A stretch of DNA of 64,000 bases from Closterium sp. Naga37s-1 (GCA_947471745.1 CANJKZ010000527.1:441501-505500); one strand, 5' to 3'; numbered from the stretch's first letter, positions 1 through 11,337 are shown. The notes: generated from the sequence alone by a model not told the origin. Numbers and translations: made by a program.

Positions 1-3000
1 GGCTCCTTGCCCCCCAACTTCCACTCACAGTGAACTCTTTGACAAGCACTGTTGTGTTCTCTTGCACTAATAACATCAGATCAGAACTGATATGCCATGC
101 CGGCAGAATGAATATTGAGCAAAATCAGACTCATTTGGCCCCAAGCTTCCACTCACAGTGAACTCTTCGACAAGCACTGTTCTGTCCTCTTGCACTAATA
201 ACATCAGATCAGAACTGATATGCCATGCCGGCAGAATGAATATTGAGCAAAATCAGACTCATTGGCCCCCAAGCTTCCACTCACAGTGAACTCTTCGACA
301 AGCACTGTTCTGTCCTCTTGCACTAATAACATCAGATCAGAACTGATATGCCATGCCGGCAGAATGAATATTGAGCAAAATCAGACTCATTGGCCCCCAA
401 GCTTCCACTCACAGTGAACTCTTCGACAAGCACTGTTCTGTCCTCTTGCACTAATAACATCAGATCAGAACTGATATGCCATGCCGGCAGAATGAATATT
501 GAGCAAAATCAGACTCATTGGCCCCCAAGCTTCCACTCACAGTGAACTCTTCGACAAGCACTGTTCTGTCCTCTTGCACTAATAACATCAGATCAGAACT
601 GATATGCCATGCCGGCAGAATGAATATTGAGCAAAATCAGACTCATTGGCCCCCAAGCTTCCACTCACAGTGAACTCTTCGACAAGCACTGTTCTGTCCT
701 CTTGCACTAATAACATCAGATCAGAACTGATATGCCATGCCGGCAGAATGAATATTGAGCAAAATCAGACTCATTGGCCCCCAAGCTTCCACTCACAGTG
801 AACTCTTCGACAAGCACTGTTCTGTCCTCTTGCACTAATAACATCAGATCAGAACTGATATGCCATGCCGGCAGAATGAATATTGAGCAAAATCAGACTC
901 ATTGGCCCCCAAGCTTCCACTCACAGTGAACTCTTTGACAAGCACTGTGGTGTCCTCTGCCAGTTGCATCTCTCTCTTGTAGTCACAGCTGATAAAGGAA
1001 GAACCATTTTTGAGCCAGATCACGCTCCTTGCCCCCCAGTTCCCCCCCACCGTCCACTCACAGTGAACTCTTTGACAAGCACTGTGGTGTCCTCTGCCAG
1101 TTGCATCTCTCTCTTCTTCCGCAGTCACAGCTGATAAAGGAAGAACCATTTCTGAGCCAGATCAAGCTCCTTGCCCCCCAGTTCCCCCCCACCGTCCACT
1201 CACAGTGAACTCTTTGACAAGCACTGTGGTGTCCTCTGCCAGTTGCATCTCTCTCTTCTTCCGCAGTCACAGCTGATAAAGGAAGAACCATTTCTGAGCC
1301 AGATCAAGCTCCTTGCCCCCCAGTTCCCCCCCACCGTCCACTCACAGTGAACTCTTTGACAAGCACTGTGGTGTCCTCTGCCAGTTGCATCTCTCTCTTC
1401 TTCCGCAGTCACAGCTGATAAAGGAAGAACCATTTCTGAGCCAGATCAAGCTCCTTGCCCCCCAGTTCCCCCCCACCGTCCACTCACAGTGAACTCTTTG
1501 ACAAGCACTGTGGTGTCCTCTGCCAGTTGCATCTCTCTCTTCTTCCGCAGTCACAGCTGATAAAGGAAGAACCATTTCTGAGCCAGATCAAGCTCCTTGC
1601 CCCCCAGTTCCCCCCCACCGTCCACTCACAGTGAACTCTTTGACAAGCACTGTGGTGTCCTCTGCCAGTTGCATCTCTCTCTTCTTCTGCAGTCACAGCT
1701 GATAAAGGAAGAACCATTTCTGAGCCAGATCAAGCTCCTTGCCCCCCAGTTCCCCCCCACCGTCCACTCACAGTGAACTCTTTGACAAGCACTGTGGTGT
1801 CCTCTGCCAGTTGCATCTCTCTCTTGTAATCACAGCTGCATCAAAGAGGACCATAAACCCACATTATAGGGGCCAGGGAATGAGGCGGGGGGAGGGGGGA
1901 GGGAAAGGTGGGAGGAGGGGCTAGGGTTAAGAGGACTGCTTCACAAGCACTGTGGTGTCCTCTGCCAGTTGCATCTCTCGCTTGTAATCACAGCTGATGC
2001 AGGCAACATGAACCGCCATAATCAGGCCACGAGGATGGCGTGGGGAAACGGGGAGCGAGGAGGGGGTGTTGTGGAAGGAATTGAAGAGGACAACAACGAT
2101 ACAAGTGAGTTGAAAGAAGAAAATTAAACAAACTCATTCATTCACTTGCTCACCTACCCTCGCACTCACTCACCCACTCACTCACTCACTCACTCACTCG
2201 CTCACTCTCTCACTCATTCACTGACCTGACGAAGCAGAGCTGTTCCTTAATGGCCCTCGCCGCTTCAAAGTCTGACACCTTGCTGAAGGGGTAGCTGGAG
2301 AGGAAAGGGGAAGGAAAGGGGAGGAGAAGTGTGGCAGAGACGGAGAGGGAGGAGCGGGAGTGTAGAGAAGAGTTGAGCAGCAGTAATGGAAGCAGCGCTG
2401 CTCCTCCCAGCCTCAAAGTCCGAGACCTTGCTGAAGGGGTAGCTGGTGAGGAAGGGGTTGGGATGACAGGCACGCAAGGTAGGGAGAGGGAAAGTTGGGG
2501 AGGAACAGCTCTGCACGCCCGTTTGGCTCAGCAGCGGGGGGCTGTTGAAGAGCGCATCAAGGTATAGTTGAACTTGAGATGGAGCGTTATGTGGTGAGCA
2601 GAGCTGTTCCTTGACTTGATGGCCCTCGCAGCCTCAAAGTCCCACACCTTGCTGAAGGGGTAGCTGGTGAGGAAGGGGGGGGGAAAGGCGAGACGAAGTG
2701 TGGCAGAGACGGAAAGGGAGGAGTGGGAGCGTAGAGAAGAGTTGACTGTTGAGCAGCAGTAAGGGAAGCAGCGCCGGTACTTGCAGCCTCAAAGTCCGAC
2801 ACCTTGCTGAAAGGTAGCTGGTGAGGAAAGGGGGTGCGAGGCAGGCGGTGAACAGACAAGTGGATTCAACAATACAATAGAATCCAAGTCAAGTATGAAT
2901 ACAGACATGGATGTATAACTGAGCACGTACCCGTGTCGCATCATGAGATCAATGAGGTGAGACGTGATCTGCCTGCCTGCCAGCAATGCTGATCCTCGTT

Positions 3001-6000
3001 GTGAGTGGACTCAACAATACGATAGTAGCCAAGTCCAATATGATACGAATATACTATGAATACAGAAATGCATGTATGAAGGAGCACATACATACCCGCG
3101 TCGCATCATGAGATCAATGAGGTGAGACGTGATCTGCCTGCCTGCTATGCTGATCCGCTTTGTAAGGTGTGGGTATGCAAAGCCTTCCACCACTGGGACC
3201 TGGAGGAGAGTCCAAGGGAGGAAAGGGAGGCAAGGGGGGGTCACGGGTGGGAAGAAATTCCAGAGACGTGATGTGATCTGCCTGCTATGCTATGCTGATC
3301 CGCTTTGTGAGGTGTGGGTATGCAAAGCCTTCCACCACTGGGACCTGGAGGGACGCAAGGGATGAGGAAGGAGTGAGTGCAAGAGGGTATGCAGACACAT
3401 GATTTTGCTCTCCCTCACTGGGGGTATGCGGAGGGAAGCACGACAGAGGAAGAAGGGAGACGTGGGGAGGAGGTTCATTCCAAAAAGAATTTGTCAACCT
3501 CGCTCTGAGCACCTGAGAAAGAAGGGGGGAATGAAGATAAGGTTTGTGATGACTGTGAGGCGATTCATATGAATGAAGGTGTGCTGTGCAGTGTGTTTCG
3601 GAAGGGTGCTTACTGCGTGAGTGGCGCTCTCTTCAGAGTCCACTACAAGCCCTGTCAGAACGATTTTGGAAGCGCCTCACAAGCAGGCATGCATGAGTTA
3701 TAAGAGGCAACCCTTCCCCCAAAAACAAAATGCAAGGGGAAAGAACGGGGCTTACTGCGTGAGTGGCGCTCTCCCCAGAGTCCACTACAAGCCCTGTCAG
3801 AATGCCTGAGGGAGAGATGTAAACGGAGAGGGATGGAGAGAGAAGGGGAGGGAGAGGGAGAGGGGAAGCGTGCATCTGATACAGTATGTTCAGAACGCGA
3901 TCAGATTGCATAAGCTGCGACTATTTATGGAGTGGAAAAGCAGCAGTATTTAATGAATGTAGCAGCGTTCCAAGAATGCAGCAGCACCCACCCAGCAGCA
4001 CCGAGCAGCACACCTTGGGCGTAGAGTGGCAGCACGGCTTGCAGCTGAATGAAGAGGGAGTCGAAGTTGTACTTCTCAAACATCATTTGCAGCTGTGGTG
4101 GGGAGCAAAAAGATGGAGAAAAGGGAGGAATCAGGAACAGAAAGAGGGGACTCAAGGGAGGATGAGGTGGATGAAGAGGGAATCGAAGTTGTACTTCTCA
4201 AACATCATTTGCAGCTGTGGTGGGGAGCAAAAAGATGGAGAAAAGGGAGGAAGCAGGGACAGAAAGAGGGGACTCAAGGGAGGATGAGGTGGATGAAGAG
4301 GGAATCGAAGTTGTACTTCTCAAACATCATTTGCAGCTGTGGTGGGGAGCAAAAAGATGGAGAAAAGGGAGGAAGCAGGGACAGAAAGAGGGGACTCAAG
4401 GGAGGATGAGGTGGATGAAGAGGGAATCGAAGTTGTACTTCTCAAACATCATTTGCAGCTGTGGTGGGGAGCAAAAAGATGGAGAAAAGGGAGGAAGCAG
4501 GGACAGAAAGAGGGGACTCAAGGGAGGATGAGGTGGATGAAGAGGGAATCGAAGTTGTACTTCTCAAACATCATTTGCAGCTGTGGTGGGGAGCAAAAAG
4601 ATGGAGAAAAGGGAGGAAGCAGGGACAGAAAGAGGGGACTCAAGGGAGGATGAGGTGGATGAAGAGGGAATCGAAGTTGTACTTCTCAAACATCATTTGC
4701 AGCTGTGGTGGGGAGCAAAAAGATGGAGAAAAGGGAGGAAGCAGGGACAGAAAGAGGGGACTCAAGGGAGGATGAGGTGGATGAAGAGGGAATCGAAGTT
4801 GTACTTCTCAAACATCATTTGCAGCTGCGGTGGGGAGCGACGGAATGAGGAAGATAGTAGGGGGAAACAGGGACAGGACGGATGGTCAGAGGGGGGACTC
4901 AAGGGAGGTTATGTTTGCTGAATGAAGAGGGAATCGAAGTTGTACTTCTCAAACATCATTTGCAGCTGCGGTGGGGAGCGACGGAATGAGGAAGATAGTA
5001 GGGGGAAACAGGGACAGGACGGATGGTCAGAGGGGGGACTCAAGGGAGGTTATGTTTGCTGAATGAAGAGGGAATCGAAGTTGTACTTCTCAAACATCAT
5101 TTGCAGCTGCCGTGGGGGGTGGCGGGAAGAGCAGTGGGAAGAGCGGTGGGAAGAGCGGTGGGAAGAGCGGTGGGAAGAGCGGTGGGAAGAGCGGTGGGAA
5201 GAGCGGTGGGAAGAGCGGTGGGAAGAGCGGTGGGAAGGGCGGTGGGAAGTGCGGCGGAAAGGGGGGTGAGAAGAGCAGTGGTAAGTGGGGAACCCTGACT
5301 AGTCCATACCATAAAGCCTGTAAACCCCACAAGCCTCACAAGCCCCACAAGCCCCATGAATCTCTCGCTCACCATGCGCTGACGATTCTTGGTGGGGTTG
5401 AGCGGTGGGTCAGTAAGAAGAATCTTGGTCTCAGAGGGGTCAATGCCAAGAGCGGTGTTGAAGGTGTAGTTCCACACGTGCCCCATGTCGTCCCAGCGCT
5501 GCACCACACCGTGCAGCCCGTGCCATCTCTCACTCACCATGCGCTGGCGGTTCTTAGTGGGATTGAGAGGAGGGTCAGTGAGCAGGATCTTGGTTTCAGA
5601 GGGGTCAATTCCGAGAGCGGTGTTGAAGGTGTAGTCCCACACGTGCCCCATGTCGTCCCAGCGCTGCACCACGCCGTTGTGGATGGGGTAGGTCAGCTCC
5701 ACTCGCTGCCCTCCCTGCTGCTGCTCCATGCACTGTGAGCCCACCAGGATGCTCTGCACAAACAAGTAGGGTTGTGGAGGGGAGGGTCGGTGGTGGGGTT
5801 GGCATGGGATGGGATTGGACTGAAAGGGATTGCTTGTGGATGGGGTAGGTCAGCTCCACTCGCTGCCCGCCCTGCTGCTGCTCCATGCACTGTGAGCCAA
5901 CGAGAATGCTCTGTAGAGCACAGTAGGGTTGGCATGGGATGGGATTGGAATGAGAGGGTGGATGGGGTAGGTCAGCTCCACTCGCTGCCCGCCCTGCTGC

Positions 6001-6795
6001 TGCTGTTGCTCCATGCACTGTGAGTCCACCAGAATGCCCTGCACACAGCACAGCAAAGTAGGGTTGGTAGGTAGTTGGGTCGGTGGTAGGGTTGGCATGG
6101 GATGGGATGGGATAGGATGGGATTGGACTGAACGGGTTGCTTGGCAATGGCATTGAGCTGAACGGGATTGGTGAGTCAGCTCAGCTCCACATTCGAGAGA
6201 AGAGGGGAATAATGGAGTTTTTGGAATTTCCGTGAGCGATTTTTGAAAAATTCTCAAAAATCGCTCTGAATGGGATTGGTACGTCAGCTCTGCTCCACAG
6301 TCGAGAGAAGTGGGGAATGATGGGTTGGATGGGATGGAATGAGATGGGAGAGGATGCAATGGGATGGAGGACTATGAGACTCAGGAGAATGTTAGAGAAT
6401 GGTACACCTTATTTCAGCTCAACCGTTGACGCGTTACAGAGTGAACGCCTACAGAGTGACTACGCGTAACAGGGTGACAAGGTAGCAGGGCTTACAGGGG
6501 GTGCTTGGCCTTGGGAGGTTTCGTCCAGGCGAACGAGGCGCCGCCCGACGACATTGGGAATGACGGCGACGGGGAAATTGTCGCCTGCGAACCCGCACTT
6601 GATGGACTGCGACAGACGGACGCACGGTAATGAGCAAGTGAGCGAACGAAGCGCGAGGAAAAAATCAGGAATACGATAGTGTTTAGGAGAATTGCAAAGC
6701 GAGGCGAATGTTACGCTACGCGCCGTGACGTATCAAATGAGCCGCCTTACCGCGCTGCCGTTATCGCAAACGACTATTTTTCGCCTGTCGTCCAT
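1..6795 (-). CDS. ARP2: Actin-related protein 2 (Arp2/3 complex subunit), 3' part outside the window
   Basis: Arp2 is an actin-fold ATP-binding subunit of the Arp2/3 complex, which nucleates branched actin filaments in the cytoplasm. I assembled eight GT-AG exons on the minus strand: 6795-6751, 6606-6496, 5753-5538, 4092-4014, 3793-3756, 3199-3096, 2294-2226 and 1835-1772 (242 codons, phase closed). The start [15 protein letters not shown] runs into [20 protein letters not shown], the actin/ARP2 phosphate-1 loop region. Later come [46 protein letters not shown] (phosphate-2 region), [25 protein letters not shown] and [20 protein letters not shown]. Block order and wording fit ARP2 better than actin: the HLTKR and YKREMQL segments are ARP2-like. 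Family length is about 390 aa, so roughly 150 residues lie beyond position 1. A second intact copy of the last exon lies at 988-925, so which one is spliced is uncertain. Truncated copies of exons 3-8 fill the introns. Confidence 0.9.
21..930. repeat. 128-bp tandem repeat, 7 copies, carrying a decayed ARP2 exon 8 end
   Basis: Units start at 21, 149, 277, 405, 533, 661, 789 and 917 (the last passes into the next array). Copies are almost identical. On the minus strand each unit holds a diverged 3' part of ARP2 exon 8 (ending EEFT) plus its GTGAGT splice donor. The first half of the exon is replaced by unrelated AT-rich sequence. Confidence 0.95.
1054..1840. repeat. 142-bp tandem repeat, 5 full copies, each a whole ARP2 exon 8 plus flanks
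   Basis: Units start at 1054, 1196, 1338, 1480, 1622 and 1764. Each carries the exon 8 acceptor, the exon and the GTGAGT donor on the minus strand. In the five inner units the exon start reads SCDCGRR instead of SCDYKR because of a 5-base expansion, which shifts the frame. The outermost copies (988-925 and 1835-1772) keep the correct frame. A further shard at about 1936-2000 ends in a stop. Confidence 0.93.
2225..3810 (-). pseudogene. ARP2 exon 5, 6 and 7 shards
   Basis: Besides the exons used in the model, partial copies lie at about 2395-2455, 2600-2680 and 2770-2830 (exon 7, [11 protein letters not shown] core), 2935-2995 (3' half of exon 6, [16 protein letters not shown]), 3265-3355 (5' half of exon 6, [15 protein letters not shown]) and 3605-3680 (exon 5). 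Each is truncated on one side or lacks a proper partner splice site, so they look like non-functional exon fragments in introns. Confidence 0.8.
4050..4822. repeat. 122-bp tandem repeat, about 6 copies, with the 5' half of ARP2 exon 4
   Basis: Period is 122 bp (for example 4095, 4217, 4339, 4461, 4583). Each unit carries, on the minus strand, the exon 4 acceptor and [14 protein letters not shown]. It then switches to unrelated GA-rich sequence before the exon is complete. Only the copy at 4092-4014 continues to the exon's own donor. Confidence 0.93.
4790..5105. repeat. 141-bp repeat, 2 copies, variant of the exon 4 shard
   Basis: Two near-identical 141-bp units (exon-shard starts near 4920 and 5061) again contain the 5' half of ARP2 exon 4 but have a different GA-rich filler from the neighbouring 122-bp array. 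Confidence 0.85.
5118..5245. repeat. 12-bp minisatellite (GGGAAGAGCGGT), about 10 copies
   Basis: Perfect 12-base repeats within an ARP2 intron. The unit is a multiple of three, so it gives spurious open frames on both strands. Confidence 0.93.
5379..6040 (-). pseudogene. ARP2 exon 3 shards
   Basis: The full exon is 5753-5538. A second 3' part ([20 protein letters not shown] to the splice donor) lies at about 5520-5379. Two 5' parts ([17 protein letters not shown] to YPIH) lie at about 5914-5842 and 6037-5956; both stop at YPIH. The outermost has two extra glutamines. The shared truncation point suggests one truncated copy was itself duplicated. Confidence 0.8.
6234..6266. repeat. Inverted repeat between direct repeats
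   Basis: Arms GAGCGATTTTTGA and TCAAAAATCGCTC are perfectly complementary (13 bp) around a 7-base spacer. Diverged direct repeats of about 45 bp (GTCAGCTC-GCTCCACA-TCGAGAGAAG) flank it at about 6170-6212 and 6270-6320. Confidence 0.85.
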
Positions 6796-7762
6796 GTAGA
6801 CTGCGATTGCCGAGGAGAAGCAGCAGCTAAGGAAAGTTACGCGCTGAAGGAATCTAGAAGACTAGCGAGATTGGGAGGAACGACTTCGCAGTCTGCGCAG
6901 ACGAAAGCAAATTCCACAAAATGCATTTTATTCTTTGTGCGAACTGCTTGGATTATGTACCATATTCTACTCTCCGAGTCAGGAGTTCCTAGTGTCATTA
7001 CAGCGAAGCAGTCTCATCATTACGGATTTCCATCAATAGTGGAAGCTTTGTAGGAACGATGCATGAATAATATATTTCCAAGCAGATTTAAGCTACTTTA
7101 AGAATATTATAAAGTATAGTGCCTGAAGTAAAATGTAGTAAATTATTGCACATAGAAAGATGTTGGACAATGCTGGAACGGGGATGCCAGCCAGCTCCAG
7201 CTCTCCTTCCTGCGCTGCTTCTGCATTAGTTGCTTATAGCGAAGCCTGACAGAAAGACAAACAGGAAAGAAATAAGTCCAAAGCATGTGGGCTACAAGTC
7301 GAGCCGCTACCGCACTGAAACCCCGCTAGAAATATATGCACCCTACACAGCCGCGTCAACCTTGGGACATCCGATCCGAGCATTTGCGTGCCGTTGATTA
7401 TTCCATTACCCCGCTGGCGCTCGAGGTTCCAACAGAAATGCCACGGCAGCCATCGATCATGTCGCCTCGCCTGTCGGTAATTTCGAGGGACCCTTCTGTC
7501 TGGACGACTCCACTACCTTGGATTGGATAGATGAACGGCGTGGCAGACAGGGAGATTCTTGCCGCGACCAATTTATTCTCGCTCGAGATGGCTTTTCCGA
7601 GTTTGGAGTCTCATCCATCACGAGCTGTTCTTTTCATAACCGTTTTTGCCGCCGCTGTCTCCCGCAAACTAATTAGTTGGTCTGAAACCGACGAATTCAT
7701 TGTAATCCGAAAGGTCTATTTTCAACATAGTTCTTCTTCTCTTCTTTCAATTAGCTCAAACC
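6796..7762. promoter_or_regulatory. Divergent intergenic region between ARP2 and the hydrolase gene
   Basis: About 970 bp between two start codons pointing away from each other, so it must hold both promoters and 5' leaders. It is lower in GC than the genes. I see no convincing TATA box, RNA gene or conserved ORF. Confidence 0.5.
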
Positions 7763-10700
7763 ATGGCTGCTGAATCAGCGACGGGCTCGGAAGTCAAGGT
7801 ACCAAGCGAGGGAGGTAACGTTACCAGTAGTAACGGCGTGGAGCACAAGGAGGAGTGGATCACAAACTCACGCGGAATGAAATTGATGTCCGCGTCGTGG
7901 GTACCCACGAACCGCCCGTTGAAAGCGCTCATCCTCCTCCTTCACGGTACGTCGCGACGTGACATTTGAGTCGACGATCGAAAGTCAACCGCCAAAATCA
8001 CTCATCCTCTTTTCTTACGGAGCATCCACCTTCACGGTACATCCCACTTTAGATAGGGAGAACAGGGGTTGGTAATGCTAGGCCTCGGCGCTAACCTCGT
8101 TATATCCAGGACCTCATTCTGCACATATTCGGCTTAATTCCGTTATTACAAGCCTTTCCTTTCGTTAATTTCCTCGAGATTTTTATTCCTTCTCTTCCCG
8201 TTCATGGTGTGGCAGGATATGGCTTCGATTGCACCACTTACTTCCAAGGTACGGTATACTGCTTCCCCGCCCTGTGCCCTTTCCGCGCCCTGTGCCCTTT
8301 CCCCGCCCTGTGCCCTTTCCCCGCCCTGTGCCCTTTCCCCGCCCTGTGCCCTTTCCCCGCCCTGTGCCTCGTTCACGCCCTGTGCCCTTTCCCCGCCCTG
8401 TGCCCTTTCCCCGCCCTGTGCCCTTTCCCCACCCTGTGCCTCCTGAAGTTTCAAGTCAGTGTTCGTTGCTTTCATATCCCTCCGTTCCACCTCACTTTTC
8501 CTCCCTTTTTCCTCCCCCTTTTCCTCCCCCCCTCCTCCTTTCCCACCCCCTTCCTTTCCTCCTCTCCTCCCTGCTCTCCTCCACCCCGTCGGTTCCCCTC
8601 TCATGCAGCCACTGCAGAGCGTCTGGCGTCAGAGGGGTATGGCGTGTATGGCATCGACTTTGAGGGGCATGGCAGGTACGCCTTACCTTCCAGACACTTT
8701 CCAGGTGCAGGTGACAGAGGGGTATGGCTTGTATGGGATTGACTTTTGAAGGGCATGGCAGGGTCCTACTTTCAGCGTAGTTTTCACGCATCTCTTAGCA
8801 ATAGAATGGTTTCCCGTTTCGTGCTCTCCACGCACGTCTCTGTGCTTCAGGTTTGACGGGCTCAGCGTACCTCATCCCTGACTTTAACACCCTCGTTGAT
8901 GACTGGCAGCATCGCGCACTCTGTAGTGGCACTGGCATACACTCTCATGTGTTCCAACTCCCCCCTGTGTGACAGATCGGACGGGCTCAGCGTGTTCATC
9001 CCTGACTTCAACACTCTAGTCGTTGACAGCATCGCACTCTGCTGTCTCACTCTCATGCGCTCCTGATTATAACAGTGCCCCCATGTCATCCTCCCTGTTC
9101 ACACTTCCCTGTGCCTCAGGTCGGACGGACTCAGCGTGTTCATTCCTGACTTCAGCACCCTAGTCGACGACAGCATTGCATACTTTGCTCCCATACGGGG
9201 TACGTAGGGCGTGTGGGAGGGGGGTGAAGGAGGAGAGGGAGAGACGGGTGTATGGGGGGGGGGGAGAAGGGCGGAAGAGAAGGGGGTGCATGGCATGGCC
9301 GTATGAGTGTCTTCATAGCCAGCCAGATTCATGGCTATGCACAGATGGAGAATGGAACGACGTGATAAAAGTGAATTTCTGAGATGTCTATAAAAAAAAT
9401 CACTTTTATCATATGAATGTCTTGATAGCCAGCCAGATTCATGGCTTTGCACAGATGGAGAATGGAACGGATGTTGCATCCTGTATTGGTGTTACTCTTG
9501 AGAATTCTCAAAAGTAGCAACAACGTGGCTCGTGTTTTGAGTCCACTCAAAACACTTCTCAAAAGTAACACCAACATGGCTATGCCCAGATGGAGAATGG
9601 AACGGATGTTGCATTTTTCCCCCTCTCTTTTCTGTTTCTCCCCTTCCCCTCGTCCCCTTCCTCCTCTTTTACCCACCATCCGACATCGCCCCCAGTTCTC
9701 CTCCTTGACCCTTCCCATCGCCCCCTCGTCCCCTCTCCTACATGTTTCGCCCCCAATCCTCCTCCTTGACCCTAACCTGCCCTCACTCCTCGCCCCGTGA
9801 TCCTCTCCCGTTTCTCTTCATTTTTTTGCTTCCACAGACCGCCCAGAGCACCAGAGCATACCCAAGTTCATGTGTGGGGAATCGATGGGCGGGGCAGTGG
9901 CGATTTGCATTCACCGCAAGCAGCCCGACCAATGGGACGGCGCTATTTTCATGGCCCCCATGTGCAAGGTATGCTTCTAGCACGTGCCATGAGAAACCAA
10001 TGAAAAAAAAAAAAAAAAAAAAAAAATCCCCTTGGGTCCTCCATCTTTCCTTTGTGAATGGCCGTGCAAGGTATGCATCTTCGGGCATGTGGGGGGGCAG
10101 TGGCGCTAGATCCATCTATCGTAAACATCCGGACTGATGGGAGATGCCACCATTCTCATGGCGTGTTTTGAGTCGACTCAAAACACGCCATTCCCATGAC
10201 CTGCTTATATTCCCCTTTGTTGGGCTGCTGGGCAGCTGTGTTTCTCCCTGTTTTCTCCTGTGGCCTTCGAGCAAATATCAGCCAAGGTACAGCCGCCAGC
10301 CATCCTAGTGCGGCTGTTGAAGCACCTGGCGTGTGTGCTTCCCACGTGGGAGCCGCTCATCAACCTCTTTCTTTTCCTGTGCACACACTCCCTTACTGTG
10401 CTTCCATCACCAGATCTCAGCCAAGGTGCAGCCGCCAGCGATCTTAGTGCGGCTGTTGAAGGGCCTGGCGTATGTGATACCCACATGGCAGATAGTGCCC
10501 TCCGCTGACATCGTCACCTCCGCCATTCGCTGCCCGGAAAAGCTCAAGAAGGTGAGATGATGTAATTCGGAAAATTCTCAGGTATTTGCAGGAAAACTTT
10601 TAGACTACCCTGCAGGTAATGCCCTCCGCTGACATCGTCACCTCCGTCATTCGCTGCCCGGAGAAGCTCAAGAAGGTGAGGTAGGGTATTGTTGAGAATT

Positions 10701-11334
10701 TTCAGGAGGTTACAGGGTAATTTTGAGGACTTTCAAAAATACCCTGCAGATGATGCGTTCCAGTGGCATCGTCACTTCCTCCATTCGCTGCCCTGAGAAG
10801 CTAAATAGGGTTAGACGCTGTTTTAAAAGGTGAGATACGGTTTTAGAAGGTGAAACACGGTTTGCTAAGGTGAGATGCGTTCCTCCATACAGCTACTTCT
10901 CTGCTTACTTGACAAGATTTATCAACGCACTCCGTTTTCCCTCTGCCCCCAACGCCTCTGCTTACCAAACCACACCCCCCCTCCCTCCCCCTTCCCCCCC
11001 CTGACAGATAGCAGCGAGCCCACACACCTACCGTGCTCGCCCGCGCATGCGAACCGCCCTCACCATGCTGCACGCCAGTCAAGACGCAGAGGCCTCCCTC
11101 CCCTCCGTCTCTCTGCCCTTCCTGCTGCTCCACGGGGACGCCGACACAGTCACAGAGCTGGACGGCAGCCAGGCGTTGCATGACAGAGCACGGAGTGAGG
11201 ACAAGACGTTGAAGGTGTATGAGGGTGCGTGGCACCTGCTGACTGAGGGGGAGCCTGAGGAGACTGCTGAGGAAGTGCTGCGGGATATGATTGGCTGGCT
11301 GGACCAGAGAAGTCAATGCAAGTCAATCGAGTAA
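7763..11334 (+). CDS. Alpha/beta hydrolase, caffeoylshikimate esterase / monoacylglycerol lipase family
   Basis: This serine hydrolase belongs to the plant family that includes monoacylglycerol lipases and caffeoylshikimate esterase. Exons: 7763-7946, 8216-8248, 8609-8675, 9120-9199, 9838-9968, 10414-10551 and 11008-11334. They total 960 nt, giving 319 aa, the usual family length. HGYG at residues 61-64 supplies the oxyanion hole. GESMGG holds nucleophile Ser137, HGDADTVT gives Asp257, and AWH gives His287, so the triad is complete. GIDFEGHGRSDGL and IVPSADIV are family blocks. The start has a good context (AAACCATGG). No signal peptide or membrane segment is visible. The substrate cannot be read from sequence: a lipid glycerol ester or a shikimate ester are both possible. 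Shards of exons 3, 4, 5, 6 and 7 lie in its introns and 3' flank. Confidence 0.9.
8263..8446. repeat. 18-bp minisatellite (CCCTTTCCCCGCCCTGTG), about 10 copies
   Basis: Slightly imperfect 18-base units in intron 2 of the hydrolase gene. The unit length is a multiple of three, so it produces artefact ORFs. Confidence 0.92.
8705..9035 (+). pseudogene. Hydrolase exon 3 and exon 4 shards
   Basis: At 8711-8762 a copy of exon 3 reads EGYGLYGIDF then stops. At 8850-8912 and 8974-9030 are two partial copies of exon 4 (DGLSV-PDFNTLVD). The complete exon 4 with acceptor and donor is the third copy, 9120-9199. Confidence 0.8.
9290..9610. repeat. Triplicated 60-bp segment with inverted repeats at both junctions
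   Basis: A segment containing ATAGCCAGCCAGATTCATGG and CAGATGGAGAATGGAACG occurs near 9313-9360 and 9428-9472, with a partial third copy near 9577-9612. Between copies 1 and 2 sits an inverted repeat with TGATAAAAGTGA arms (9363-9410). Between copies 2 and 3 are nested inverted repeats: TTGGTGTTACT arms (9487-9576) and GTGTTTTGAGT/ACTCAAAACAC (9532-9555). Confidence 0.85.
10000..10810 (+). pseudogene. Hydrolase exon 5 and exon 6 shards
   Basis: A degenerate copy of the exon 5 middle (after the GESMGG region) lies at about 10060-10160. A 5' part of exon 6 lies at about 10275-10350. 3' parts of exon 6 (PSADIVTS-IRCPEKLKK plus donor) lie at about 10613-10677 and 10745-10810. The intact exon 6 is 10414-10551. 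Inverted repeats sit between these copies. Confidence 0.8.
10158..10191. repeat. Perfect 34-bp palindrome with TTTTGAGTCGACTCAAAA core
   Basis: The 34 bases are their own reverse complement. The 18-bp core is extended by GTG/CAC and then by ATGGC/GCCAT, which matches local sequence. Short diverged direct repeats (CCATTC-CATG) lie on both sides. Confidence 0.95.
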
Positions 11335-11337
11335 GGG

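Noticed and set aside
21..1840. Possible CRISPR array (regular long repeats)
   Set aside because: Units of 128 and 142 bp are contiguous with no unique spacers, and they contain ARP2 exon sequence with splice sites, in a eukaryotic gene.
1..6795. Conventional actin instead of ARP2
   Set aside because: [17 protein letters not shown] alone fits both, but [20 protein letters not shown] and [16 protein letters not shown] follow ARP2, not actin (actin has RLDLAGRDLT and a different segment after the phosphate-2 loop).
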